A stretch of 64,000 nt of DNA from JAGXLC01 sp964585385 (GTDB lineage: Bacteria > Bacteroidota > Bacteroidia > Bacteroidales > UBA12077), in assembly GCA_964585385.1 (NCBI GenBank), contig CAZPDP010000006.1, forward strand, positions 1 to 64,000. The letters run 5' to 3'. Under the pieces are notes generated by a model that searched no databases, was not told the DNA's origin, and worked only from the letters and a program-made list of their open reading frames with translations. Shown here one piece after another: positions 25,401 to 33,417 of the stretch; position 1 is the first letter of the stretch; every line of letters starts with the position of its first letter. The position numbers and the translations under genes are program-made.

Positions 25401-27704
25401 GTCAGCGGTGTGGACTGAATAGGGCCCATTTCCTGCATTGTAAGCGGTGTGCTCCGAGAATGTTCCATCGCCCCTGTTAACAAGCACGGAAACATTGTCT
25501 GAATCGTAATTAGCCACGGCCAAGTCCGGGTGCCTGTCGCCGTTCAGATCGGCGGCATGGACTGAACGGGGATAATTCTCTGCATTATAGGTGGTTTGCC
25601 CCTGGAAAGCGGCATCGCCCCCGTTTAAAAGTACGGAAACATTGTCTGAATCAACATTAGCCACCGCCAGATCGGGGAGTCCGTCGCCGTTCAGGTCTGC
25701 GGCGTATACTGAATGGGGACCATTTCCTGTATTGTAGGTGGTTTGTCCCTGAAACGTGCCATCGCCCCTGTTAACAAGCACGGAAACATTGTCTGAATAC
25801 CTATTAGCCACCGCCAGATCAGGGTGCCCATCGCTATTCAGGTCAGCGCCGTGGACTGAACAGGGCTCATTTCCTGCATTGTACGTGGCGTGCCCCAGAA
25901 ACGTGCCATCACCCTTGTTTACAAGCACGGAAATATTGTTTGAACTAGAATTAGCCACGGCCAGGTCGGGGTGCCCGTCGCCGTTCAGGTCAGCGGCGTG
26001 GACTGAACGGGGATTAGATCCTGCGTTGTAATCCATTTTTTCGGCAAACACTCCAGTGCCACCTTGTACTTTCGTGGTATATGACCATCCAAAAGCGCTG
26101 GCAAGGGAGTCCCCGGCGCTTGTCTGAATGCCCTTGGCAAGAGTTACCAAAACCTGCTCCCCCACGTCAAAAGGTTTATCCGGGGTGAAGGCGGCTTCCC
26201 GGGTGGCGCTGTTGTAGGAGTAATCGCCGGAGCGTTTCCCGCTGTAAGAGCCATGCAGCACAAAGGTGTTCTCGTTGATCGTGGCCGCATCCATATCCCT
26301 GCCAAAAGTTATGGTGATGGGGGTATCCAGTGGTGCGGCGGTGGTATTGGGGGTGGGGTAGACGCTGGCAATGGCATCGCCGGAGCCGGACAGGGTAATT
26401 TCTGCTGTTGAATCGTTGCCTGAGTTGTTGTGAATGGTTAGTGTATCGTCATAATTCATCATTTCACAGGGTGTGAAAGATATGGTGAGATTAGCGGTGT
26501 CATTTGGCTCTACATACAGAGGAAGGGTAGCAGGTGAAGAAAATGCTATGTTGGAAAATGTCAGTTCGTCAACAGTTAAGTTGTTTGTGGAGTCTGCATT
26601 GTAAATTTGTGTGGTGTGTTGCTCTGTGGAATCAACAGTTACTTTTCCAAAATTAAGGGTGTTTGTATCTAGTTGGATTTGCGGAGCCGGGGAGCTGCCC
26701 TGAATTTGAACATCTATAATTGGATCCTCCGGATCATTTGTTACAAGATGTAAGGTATCGGTAAAATCTCCATACTCCTGGGGCGTAAAATAGACCGTTA
26801 CTGCTACGCTGTCGTCCGGGTATAGGGTATCTTTATGCGAGCTGAGACTGAATGTATTATTTTTTATGTACAAGCTGTCTATAACCCGGTTTGCTTGGGT
26901 GTGCATGTTCCAGAGTTCTATGGGAATACTGTCGGTAGTGCCAACCGGCACCCCTCCAAAATCAAAATCCCGAATAGTCGAATAGACAAACAGTCCACTA
27001 TCCCTCAGGCAACGAACCGAAAAACCATCACCCTTAACGTAGTTGGTTCGGCTTACATCGCTGAAGCTGTAGTACAGGCGCCGGCTCCAAGCATCTGCTG
27101 ACGAGCCCTCCGTAGAAGACCACCAGTAGCCGTTGTAGCCAATGTGGTTGAAACCTCCATCGTAGACACGGTAGCCACCCGGAAGCGCTGAAAAACCATA
27201 ATCATCGGTACCATTTCCATCACTATCCCATCCACTGGTTGCTTTTAAAGCGGTTCCTTCACTTCCGGAATGCCCGTCATTACCGACAAAAGTCACAAGC
27301 TCACTCCATTCATCATCCGAAGGCACGTGCCAGCCATCCGGGCAAACACCTTGTATTTCACTCGGGTTTGAATTACTGCTTGAGTCACCAGTCACGGCCG
27401 CCCAGGTGTAAAGTGCTCCATAAGGGTCGGCGTTAGTAGTACTGTCGTTGTTGTACCAGCAATAGGCGGAATCGGTTGCGGACAAATTGCTCCATTCAGT
27501 TGAATCTGTTACTTTTGGAATAGGTGCTCCGTCCGGGTAAACGGTTGCACGCAGGTTTTCGGCCATCCAGACCTGGTCGCCTATTTTTACCATTTCGTAT
27601 ACCTGCCCGTCGCGCGTGTCAGTAAAAGTTTGCTGTGAACAGAGGGTTGTTGCTATTAAAAAACTGAATAGTGAGGTTATGAGTAGTTTCTTCATGGCTT
27701 TCAT
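19461..27704 (-). CDS. Giant multidomain T9SS-secreted surface protein with dockerin-like module
   Basis: 2747 residues. In order: signal peptide (1-23); a FISUMP-type domain (about 27-235, with GDQVWMAENLR and CPDGWHVPSDDEW); two HYDIN-like domains (about 240-450); an SbsA-type Ig-like domain; seven FG-GAP/VCBS repeats of 49 residues (AADLNGDGHPDLAVAN type); another HYDIN-like domain; a right-handed parallel beta-helix (about 1005-1330); FnIII; more FG-GAP units with DLDGDGDLDL; several Ig-like domains; a carboxypeptidase-regulatory-like domain; a dockerin-like pair of calcium loops (about 2448-2510, first loop DINTDGVIDFDD); a cohesin-like domain; and a T9SS type A sorting domain (about 2665-2747, YPNPARN to the end). 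It is therefore exported by T9SS and surface-attached or released. It follows the cohesin lipoprotein by 8 bases. The ligand is unknown. Confidence 0.88.
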   Translation of the reverse strand: MKAMKKLLITSLFSFLIATTLCSQQTFTDTRDGQVYEMVKIGDQVWMAENLRATVYPDGAPIPKVTDSTEWSNLSATDSAYCWYNNDSTTNADPYGALYTWAAVTGDSSSNSNPSEIQGVCPDGWHVPSDDEWSELVTFVGNDGHSGSEGTALKATSGWDSDGNGTDDYGFSALPGGYRVYDGGFNHIGYNGYWWSSTEGSSADAWSRRLYYSFSDVSRTNYVKGDGFSVRCLRDSGLFVYSTIRDFDFGGVPVGTTDSIPIELWNMHTQANRVIDSLYIKNNTFSLSSHKDTLYPDDSVAVTVYFTPQEYGDFTDTLHLVTNDPEDPIIDVQIQGSSPAPQIQLDTNTLNFGKVTVDSTEQHTTQIYNADSTNNLTVDELTFSNIAFSSPATLPLYVEPNDTANLTISFTPCEMMNYDDTLTIHNNSGNDSTAEITLSGSGDAIASVYPTPNTTAAPLDTPITITFGRDMDAATINENTFVLHGSYSGKRSGDYSYNSATREAAFTPDKPFDVGEQVLVTLAKGIQTSAGDSLASAFGWSYTTKVQGGTGVFAEKMDYNAGSNPRSVHAADLNGDGHPDLAVANSSSNNISVLVNKGDGTFLGHATYNAGNEPCSVHGADLNSDGHPDLAVANRYSDNVSVLVNRGDGTFQGQTTYNTGNGPHSVYAADLNGDGLPDLAVANVDSDNVSVLLNGGDAAFQGQTTYNAENYPRSVHAADLNGDRHPDLAVANYDSDNVSVLVNRGDGTFSEHTAYNAGNGPYSVHTADLNSDGHTDLAVANYNSDNVSVLLNRGDGTFQVQTTLNTGNYPLSVHAADLDGDGHPDLTVANSSSDNVSVLLSRGDGTFQGHTTFNAGSYPLSVHAADLNSDGLMDLAVANSNSGNISILFNRPQKANLKTSSSLFNFGALAVGETDSMTFNIWNNGTEDSLVIDSLYVPMDAYSLSLETYTLYPDDSVSATLYFQPDSLGDYETTLNIESNDWQEPLVHLPISGYAATEAPCGVLAENTTWDKTGSPYYISCDVAVDADVTLTIEPGVRVLLDTSKTLSVDGILDATGTENDTINFASVKSGQLFNSIKFRSNSTGTLSHFRIKGASRGIMIDHSTPTIRNGLITNCNTGIEIAGASPDIDSMTITKNDNYGIYAYEDNGNASPVITNSTITGNQSYGIYNSCWGHYTEVVDCYIANNSRGIYFQDAYQDALIRGCTIEQNSQEGIYLNEGEPVIEDNRILENEDGFTLSNGKDTDNLIIRNNLIKANTNHGLNLNNFNGLISRNDIKQNQGNGIYLNNTSSSPDDSDVNINKNNLQANANYEVYVDYEATKNIDAKNNYWDYTDSINIADNCIFDYYDNGTSARVDYSPYYTQKVSLTPVDDFTAGGKAGGEVVLQWTLHPKASRYLLYYDNGTGTVDSSSVWQTITDSTQTSFTNALQDGDYRFAIRAEDASGNSSYLSYTSATADGTPPDMLSAEGVTEDSVLTVTFNEPLDQNSVTQLSNWALDNDLTIAAAEVPWPGKELFVAAQDSGVFHLYRQKGTDSLQYELVTEHFLDELPTQDNYPTFGDLDGDGDDDLLMGHNDGKISFYENQGSKYDPDFKLIDTSYQDIDVGSYSAPELGDLDGDGDLDLIIGEDDYDKMNYYENTGSPMNADFDFMSDNYLDSTISRQRPRLHDIDADGDLDIIWGAAPASGQIWISENTGDSTNPNFPSGEELLWLDDYSPAPFLFDIDHDKDLDLFFGQGNNGDIKYYENTGTSEKYNFEFRTDSVWNINVGNKPAPYFINIDNDKEGQYHVNLILNEPLPTTDSTITLTSTKIADSYGNTAGEQSLTFHPDDGNSNPAITVADLSGEQRDSVTINYTITDTEGDTVKLYPRYSTDDGSTWQVATVEGDTTGLDQSLYEGSLIWITTSDIPGVKLENVRFKLIPQDEDPHNTGTPGLTDPFTVNNRMLSSITPEEGKVTTDSSQLITMPYLLGGIDESTLRLQINGSAYSLADNSLQLSSDTLVFDPSVEDHSLHEDSISILLWADDVNSNRVDTCISYFYTDLTAPQVISLTPADGSSTEVNQPDIKVKMTDPVGMINPNTIELEINESSYTLSGNGMTWNKEDSLLTFSPSTAGITFQDQEIVRLSVYAEDSTHYGTPHTLTGEREWDFIVKPGDYMAEVIRPTDSSYTSENTQIIEAALYDTAGVDTSSIIFQLNTNTYDISSKALDFNGYQVSFIPENINLAYPEGTNHAVITAENTNGLAFQDTLNWEFIVDVSKPFARYPEPAPSDSISYLKPEISIYLADSSGIIDTNSIELNVENITYTLSDPGLSFNSVDSILTFSSMDQGVVYADGDTIEVSLKANDYIDYGLSHSLENSGYDWSFRIVLTGDLTHIIKDKNNEGVEDTEIKIYNSDTISIYNIKTNAEGKYNKKVKIGDYSSDVNKEGYNNVYSAFTVEQNKETVVDIALGKVGDINTDGVIDFDDLDAFAVAWNNQDASIEFGPASGTVPDLSVEPDRRIDFEDLMVFTQMWNYTKNAKSYNKTYNHKSERGTADIKWALEQEKNNNIHYTVRADNLSNYRSSKLLVQYDPASIKPEQVNKSPYLKSSESNIQMLTRENKEAGWLEIDLARFGKKKQLSTSIPLADIVFKKLNDSYKLDYNFEIRENTGIYSTGNGVLDRNKTESIERSVVCYPNPARNIVHFDFSIPEYEEVIIELFNIHGTKISTLLKQKMRKGAYSKEFDLNHLKKGIYFYRFKAGGFIQNKKLIIE
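25022..26050 (-). repeat. Seven tandem 147-bp units coding FG-GAP repeats
   Basis: A landmark (GTGGACTGAA and variants) recurs on the plus strand at 25116, 25263, 25410, 25557, 25704, 25851 and 25998, exactly 147 bases apart each time. There are no indels across seven copies, and the units stay similar at DNA level. Each encodes 49 residues of an FG-GAP/VCBS propeller blade with a DLNGDGHPD calcium loop. The outer boundaries are approximate. Confidence 0.9.
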
Positions 27705-27712
27705 TTTTCAGG

Positions 27713-28534
27713 TTATTCAATGACGAGCGTTGCGCCGCGGGTTTGGTTGATGGTTATGGATTCGTTGTTGCTGTTGCGCATGAGGCATTCTGCGGGGGAA
27801 GCAAATTGCATCTGTACTTTGGTATAATTTCCGGAATTGAAAGTAAGTTTTGCCAGCACTCCGGTTCCTTCCACTCCTGCCGGATTGCCTCCTAACCTGG
27901 TTCCCTCCAGTTTTATCCAACCGTCTGCCCCTGTGGATTGTAAAAAGCTGGTTCCATCAGCATCGGCATCGAAAAAACCGCTTGCTTCCCGGATATTTTT
28001 TAGTTGGATTTTATCAGGATTGTACAGGATTTTTATCGAATACCCCATCAGATCGGTTACTTCTTCGGCTATAAGATTTAAGGTGATATCCTTACCTGTC
28101 TGGGATTCAACATATTGTTTTTCAATCACAAATGCGGGTCCTTCCACGGCATCTATTTCAAATGAAGCGTAGGTAGAATCTTTCTGCTCTGCCCCGGATT
28201 TGTATTGCTCCTTTACCAGGAAGACGTATTCTTTATCATCCAGCTTTGGATAGGTGGCTTGTGTGTTTTTTGTATAATCACTCCAGGAATTATCATACCC
28301 CATAAGACAGTATGTAAATTTACTTTCAGGCCGGTTTCCCTCCCACTCAAATTTCACAGAATCATCGGTTAATATGGTGCCATCATCTGGAGCCTGGTTC
28401 AGAACTGCCTGTGGTTCAGTGTATTCAGGATTTTTTTCATCAAAAGGATTGGTGTATTCCGGTGGCGAGGTGGTTTCTGTACACGCTCCGGCGATTGTGA
28501 GAACTGTGATCCATAACCAAAATGTCCGCCTCAT
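27713..28534 (-). CDS. Surface lipoprotein with cohesin-like domain
   Basis: 273 residues. The N-terminus is a lipoprotein signal (lipobox IAGA-C18) followed by a Thr/Pro/acidic linker. Residues about 48-130 form a fibronectin-III or Y_Y_Y-like beta-sandwich. Residues about 135-270 look like a cohesin domain: KDITLNLIAEEVTDLMGYSIKI, then LYNPDKIQLKNI, a variable middle, GTGVLAKLTFNS, and a final NQTRGATLVIE strand. Cohesins bind dockerins, and the next gene, 8 bases downstream, encodes a giant protein with a dockerin-like module. The pair may form a surface complex. Cohesin-like folds can also act simply as carbohydrate- or protein-binding modules. Confidence 0.75.
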   Translation of the reverse strand: MRRTFWLWITVLTIAGACTETTSPPEYTNPFDEKNPEYTEPQAVLNQAPDDGTILTDDSVKFEWEGNRPESKFTYCLMGYDNSWSDYTKNTQATYPKLDDKEYVFLVKEQYKSGAEQKDSTYASFEIDAVEGPAFVIEKQYVESQTGKDITLNLIAEEVTDLMGYSIKILYNPDKIQLKNIREASGFFDADADGTSFLQSTGADGWIKLEGTRLGGNPAGVEGTGVLAKLTFNSGNYTKVQMQFASPAECLMRNSNNESITINQTRGATLVIE

Positions 28535-28660
28535 ATTGCTGATGTTTTAATTGTTATTATCTTTTTTTTATTTTCTTCCATCCCGCTGCCCCTCTTTCCC
28601 CTGAAGGGGATGCCAGCCCGCAACCCGCCATTTGCCGGGGTCATTGGTAGCGCTAGAAAT

Positions 28661-30349
28661 TTATTTTCTGTTTAAGTTTATTGTTACTTCAACCTGCACT
28701 CCCTGTGGGGCGGGCAGGATTGCTACTTTATATTTGTCGTTGTTCATTATGGAACCTGTTTCGTTGCTTATCGGGACCTCGCCACCACCCCAAATGATGG
28801 CATCAATCAGGTTGATAGCATAGATGGCACCGGCTGCCATAAAGGCATAGTTCCGGTAGGTTTCTGCCTTGTTTAAATCATTGTAGACTGCCTCCATTTC
28901 TTCCCGGGTCTGGTCAATAGTTTTCTTTTCCAGGGCATTTTCATATTCCAATTTGGCATCCGAATATTTATCGCTTAAGGTATTGGACTCAAGGTAATAA
29001 TAGAGTGCCATGGCCCCGGCTCCCAAACCGCTAGCCATATATATTCCGCCGCGTAAATTTTGCCTTATGGAATAAAGCTGTCCTGAGCCCGGAATAAGAC
29101 CAGATAGCAGGATGGCTGTTCCTTTTGAACGGTGTTCCCGGACCAGTTTTATGCTGAGTTCGGTGGTTTCGTCTTTTTTTACCTCTATGGTCTGGTATTT
29201 TGGTTCATGAAAATTGGCCCTGGCTTCTACGCGATAAGTACCGGTTTGTATAGAATTGATGATTTGGTCTCCTTTCATGGATTTTACTTCTTTCCCATTC
29301 CGGAACAGCTTTGTTTCCGTGTATTCAGGGACAGTTGTAAGATACAGTTTACCTGTTGTGGGTTTGAGCGTGTAGTTTTCTTTCAGCACCTGGCCTTCTT
29401 TAACATTTACCAGTTGGGAAATCGTCTGGTAATGCTCTTTTTCTATTCTAATCCTGTGCTTCCCGGCCGGGACTTCAAGGGAATTGGTTTCTGTTTTCTG
29501 ATTATCAATGTATATATGTGCTCCTGAAGGCGCTGCGCTCACTACGAGGGTTCCGCTGGATTTATTCAGTTTATAACTAAAAATGTTGGACTGATCTTTT
29601 TTTACAACCAGTGTGTCGTTCACTGTTTCATAGAGATACTTGGTAAGTTTTAACTGATAAGTACCGGGGAAGATAAACATCTTTTGATTCGTTTTTCCTC
29701 TTTCTGCATCGTCAATAAGAATGGTTGCATTTTGAGGTTCGGTATTTATTTCCACTTCTAGGGGCTGAACTTCTTCAAGGGCATAGTCAAATTTCACGTT
29801 GTCTTTCGTAACGTTTACAGTATCTTCAATGGATTTGAATCCTTGTTTTTTGATTTTTAAAACATGCTTTCCCACAGAAACATTTTTTACCATCTGTTTT
29901 ATGCCGTAATTTTCTCCATCCATGAATAAAGTGGCATCTTTGGGCTCCCTGTTTACCGTAATAGGGTATTTGCGGTCGCTTGTTAATGTGAGGATGTAAA
30001 CATTGTGAGATTCTATACGAATATCCGAGGGAATAAGAAAGTCCTTGGGCACATATCCCTGTTTGGAAATCCGTATTCGTTTTTCTCCGGGGGAAACATA
30101 CAACCAATACTCCCCGGTTTCTTTTTTTACGTCGCCGGTTATTCCCAGGTTGGCTTCGAAGATCAGTCCCTGCAGGTCGGTTTTGACTTTAATGATGGCA
30201 CAAGGCTCGTCATTCACATCAAACCTCTCATATCTTCTGGCTGCCAAATCGTTGGGTGCTTTTTCAAAGGATTCGACAATAAACTTATCGGCATAGCTGC
30301 TTGTCAGAGTTGTAAGGAGTAAAAGAATTATCAGTTTCAGTTTTTTCAT
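28661..30349 (-). CDS. PEGA-repeat envelope protein with C-terminal membrane segments
   Basis: 562 residues from the ATG at 30349, where the signal peptide MKKLKLIILLLLTT begins; a longer frame from 30412 would place 21 residues ahead of it. About five PEGA-type repeats follow (for example PKDATLFMDG, PQNATILIDD, PSGAHIYIDN), each near 70 residues. The C-terminal third contains a GSGQLY turn, hydrophobic segments and a short coiled coil (DAKLEYENALEKK). PEGA domains are common in surface and periplasmic proteins and are thought to mediate binding. The gene follows the LPP20-like gene by 37 bases and precedes the cohesin lipoprotein by 126 bases. Confidence 0.75.
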   Translation of the reverse strand: MKKLKLIILLLLTTLTSSYADKFIVESFEKAPNDLAARRYERFDVNDEPCAIIKVKTDLQGLIFEANLGITGDVKKETGEYWLYVSPGEKRIRISKQGYVPKDFLIPSDIRIESHNVYILTLTSDRKYPITVNREPKDATLFMDGENYGIKQMVKNVSVGKHVLKIKKQGFKSIEDTVNVTKDNVKFDYALEEVQPLEVEINTEPQNATILIDDAERGKTNQKMFIFPGTYQLKLTKYLYETVNDTLVVKKDQSNIFSYKLNKSSGTLVVSAAPSGAHIYIDNQKTETNSLEVPAGKHRIRIEKEHYQTISQLVNVKEGQVLKENYTLKPTTGKLYLTTVPEYTETKLFRNGKEVKSMKGDQIINSIQTGTYRVEARANFHEPKYQTIEVKKDETTELSIKLVREHRSKGTAILLSGLIPGSGQLYSIRQNLRGGIYMASGLGAGAMALYYYLESNTLSDKYSDAKLEYENALEKKTIDQTREEMEAVYNDLNKAETYRNYAFMAAGAIYAINLIDAIIWGGGEVPISNETGSIMNNDKYKVAILPAPQGVQVEVTINLNRK

Positions 30350-30386
30350 TATCTGTACTTGTTTAAAGTGCTGAAATTTTGTGAAT

Positions 30387-32201
30387 TTAGAAGTAGAAGT
30401 CAGATAGTCCAATTATAGAGCCGTCTGCATTTTTCTGAGGTTGCCAGCTTCTTACATATATTTTGGGTTTTTCAATGTTGTTCAGATCAATCATCAGGAA
30501 GAGATATCCTTTATCCGCATAATTTGATGAATAATAATTCTGCTTTATCTGTATGCCGTATACATCATCTTTCCCCCTTTTCTTCACACTATTTTCTTCA
30601 AATTGAATGTTAACAAACTCATTGCTTCTGAATACAGAGCTCAGTCGGTTAACATATTCTTTCTTGCTGAGCCGGATGTATTGAATGTCGTGGTTTTCCA
30701 GGTTTTGGTACATACCGTCTATTCGCTCGGCTTTTTTGAGCACTTTGCCGACGATTATCAGGGCGTTATCAGAGAATATATTTTCGATGTAATTGAGTCT
30801 TTCGAGCGCATAGGCCGTTTTGTAATTTTCCATAAACTGAATAAGATGATACCGGTCCAGTTCCGGCCATTTGTCGCGGCTCATGATGTCATTGACCGAT
30901 TTGTCAGCTAGAGCAAAGGAAATACAGTCAATTTTTTCTTCTCCGTTAAAAGTAAGTACAACATCCTCCACGAAATCTCTCATGTTGTTATTGAATGAAA
31001 ATTTCATCGGTATGCTTCTGGCAATGTATTTGCCATTGAGTTCTGCAATTTTTATTTCCGGTGTTTTGTCCAGAATTTCTGCATTTCCATAGGCGATGAG
31101 CTTTTCAAACATTTCATATCCATCCTGAGTGAAGTGATCTTTGATTTGAGTGTAAGCTTCTTTTTCAATGGATTCAATAATGGTTTGCAGAGTGCTCCCA
31201 TACTTTTGTGTTTCTGTACTGAAATTGACAGCCCTTGTTTTCAGTCCTTTTTTTTCTTTCCTCGCTTTTTTTTGTACAATTTGTTTTTGATTCATGGGTA
31301 TTTTATACTCAGCTTTGGCAAAATAGGGAGTGTTGGTTTTCTTGAGTACTTCTCTAAGTTCCAGGTCAAGGGCACTTTTGTTTTCATACATATATTCGGC
31401 TTTAAGCCTGATTTTACTTAACGATTGACTGGCAGCTCCATACAACTCAACATATCCAAGTCCGCTTCTGGAGCTGGTCAGACTGCTCCAGGTGTTTCCT
31501 GTCCAGTACCTGTAATCAAAATTTTGAATTTTTTGGCCTCTGTAGGTGAGTCCAAGAAGGACAGTTTTTGATTGTTGACCGGGATTATTCTGTATGTTTT
31601 GAACCTGGATATTAAGATTAGCAAAAAGGCGGTTAATTCTCGCTGGCAGAGCAGTAAGCAGAACCCTCTCACGTTTATTAGGGGGGAATTCATATGTTAT
31701 ACTGTTGTGTTCCGGATGGCTTCTGAGCAATACATGCGCCCAATAGTAGTATTTCAATGCATCCCCAATTCTTAGTTCTTTTTCAGCATTGATGGCTGAT
31801 TCAGTATAATCAAGAATTTTTCTCTTTCTGTCAGCAAATATTTTCTCCATGTTTTCCTCATCCATAAACCGCAGGACTTCAACATGTCCGGGTTCTTCTT
31901 TAATTACTTTGCTCCGGGTTTGTGGAAGGGTTGTATTTGAATAGGTGTTAACAACTATTTTGGTGTATTCCTGGATGTCATCATTCTTTTCTGTTACAAT
32001 ATTTTTAAACTGGCTCTCCACTTGTACAGAAATCTGACTGATTAAATTGTCCAGCGCGTTTTTATCAGCCTCCCGGAAGGTTTGACCTTCTCCAAATCCA
32101 AATATATAGTTGCCTGAATTTCTTATAGAGTCAACACTTTGGGATATGCCACTGGAAAATAAAATACTGAATAAAATTAGCGTTGAGAGGAACCGTTTCA
32201 T
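30387..32201 (-). CDS. LPP20-like domain exported protein
   Basis: 604 residues with a signal peptide (about 1-20, ending GISQ). Residues about 25-110 match the LPP20 lipoprotein-like fold (GFGEGQTFREADKNALDNL, where an EA-rich helix is typical), although no lipobox cysteine is present. The remainder has no domain that I recognise; it includes a Lys-rich stretch near residue 310 and a beta-rich C-terminus. It probably heads an envelope operon with the PEGA, cohesin and giant genes downstream, on the basis of strand and spacing. Confidence 0.6.
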   Translation of the reverse strand: MKRFLSTLILFSILFSSGISQSVDSIRNSGNYIFGFGEGQTFREADKNALDNLISQISVQVESQFKNIVTEKNDDIQEYTKIVVNTYSNTTLPQTRSKVIKEEPGHVEVLRFMDEENMEKIFADRKRKILDYTESAINAEKELRIGDALKYYYWAHVLLRSHPEHNSITYEFPPNKRERVLLTALPARINRLFANLNIQVQNIQNNPGQQSKTVLLGLTYRGQKIQNFDYRYWTGNTWSSLTSSRSGLGYVELYGAASQSLSKIRLKAEYMYENKSALDLELREVLKKTNTPYFAKAEYKIPMNQKQIVQKKARKEKKGLKTRAVNFSTETQKYGSTLQTIIESIEKEAYTQIKDHFTQDGYEMFEKLIAYGNAEILDKTPEIKIAELNGKYIARSIPMKFSFNNNMRDFVEDVVLTFNGEEKIDCISFALADKSVNDIMSRDKWPELDRYHLIQFMENYKTAYALERLNYIENIFSDNALIIVGKVLKKAERIDGMYQNLENHDIQYIRLSKKEYVNRLSSVFRSNEFVNIQFEENSVKKRGKDDVYGIQIKQNYYSSNYADKGYLFLMIDLNNIEKPKIYVRSWQPQKNADGSIIGLSDFYF

Positions 32202-32452
32202 AAAGTTATAATTTAATTAAACAAAAGCATCAGTGGGTATGTTATTATTCTTTTAAAGATATAATTCTGCTTGAGAAGTCCTGTTGAAAACCTGCTTTAT
32301 TGATTGGATAATCTGATTTATTTATTGAGTAAATGTATTTAGTGAGCGAAATATATTTCTTGTGTCTAATTTCCTATTCTAAACATGAATTTCCCAGAAT
32401 ACAATAAAGATGTTTCTTGTCAAGAAAATAAAATATTGTTTGAACATAAATT

Positions 32453-33199
32453 TTAAGGGAATAGATTTTCAAGCGTGTGAATTCTTCCTTTTGAGATTTT
32501 AAGTGAGATATGGTATTCTTGATTATGGAGAACGCATTTTTTTGTTTTTTTATCAATGCGGGTTAAGTAATTTGTATTAATGATAACCGAGCGGCTGATT
32601 CTGTAGAATATTTCCGGAGGTAGTTTTTTTTCAATTTCCCCCAGTGTTGTTGAAACTATATACCTTTCTTTATCTTGAAGCGTTATGACCGTATAGTTGC
32701 TGTCTGCCTCCAGATAATAGATATCTTCCAGAGTTAAGAATATTATTCCTTCCCTTGTTTTAAATTTTATTTTATCCTTTTTAGCCCCCTCTTCAAGAAG
32801 GTTCTTAAAATCACTGCTGGTTGGATTTTTTTCTACTTGCTTAAATTTTTCAATCGCATTAATTAATTCCACAAAATCAATGGGTTTAAGAAGATAGTCA
32901 AAAGCTGAATATTTAATGGCTTTGACTGCATAACGTTCATGAGCGGTTGTAAATATGATTCCCGGACGGAAGTCAATTTGTCTGATTTCATCAACTATCT
33001 GGAACCCATCTTTTTCAGGCATGCAGATATCCAGGAAAATCAAATCGGGTTTATGCCGGATTATAGATGAAAGAGCTCTGTCTGGATTCTGAATTTTGTC
33101 TGCTACTGCTACCTGTCTGGTTTGGTTCAGGAAAAAATCGAGTACTTCGAGTGCTTTGGGTTCGTCGTCAATTAAGACAGTTCTGATTGTTTCTGTCAT
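32453..33199 (-). CDS. LytTR-family response regulator
   Basis: 248 residues. The receiver domain (1-125) has the acidic pair Asp11/Asp12, phosphoacceptor Asp57 in LIFLDICMP, Thr in FTTAHE and Lys in YLLKPI. A LytTR DNA-binding domain follows (about 145-245; IYYLEADSNYTVI and RISRSVIIN are typical). It belongs to the LytR/AlgR regulators, which bind direct repeats in promoters. No histidine kinase gene is in the window, so it appears as an orphan. The 250-base regions on both sides carry no other gene. Confidence 0.9.
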   Translation of the reverse strand: MTETIRTVLIDDEPKALEVLDFFLNQTRQVAVADKIQNPDRALSSIIRHKPDLIFLDICMPEKDGFQIVDEIRQIDFRPGIIFTTAHERYAVKAIKYSAFDYLLKPIDFVELINAIEKFKQVEKNPTSSDFKNLLEEGAKKDKIKFKTREGIIFLTLEDIYYLEADSNYTVITLQDKERYIVSTTLGEIEKKLPPEIFYRISRSVIINTNYLTRIDKKTKKCVLHNQEYHISLKISKGRIHTLENLFP

Positions 33200-33417
33200 A
33201 ATTTATTTTTGTTCCTTAAAATATAAATAATCAGGTGGATTAAGAAATGATTATAAGGGAATTTTAATTATTTTATATAAATAAAGCATAAGGTTTGATT
33301 AAGCAAATGAAGTTTTTGATGGATTATGCATTAAATTAAGACAGAACCCTTATAATGACTTATGTATTTTATAAATTGTTTTGTTTGTAATATTTAGTTA
33401 AAGGAAATGATTGGTTC

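Noticed and set aside
25756..26031. Plus-strand frames opposite the giant gene
   Set aside because: They follow the 147-bp repeat periodicity and are shadows of the FG-GAP coding frame.
25022..26050. CRISPR array
   Set aside because: The 147-bp units are coding repeats in frame without spacers; there are no cas genes.
28597..28610. TCCCCTGAAGGGGA hairpin as a terminator between the PEGA and cohesin genes
   Set aside because: Only a five-base stem and no T-run on the minus strand; it may be part of a dispersed repeat but there is no second copy in the window.
32412..32426. TTTCTTG/CAAGAAA palindrome downstream of the LytTR gene
   Set aside because: The single-base centre cannot form a terminator loop; it could be a protein site but nothing supports that.
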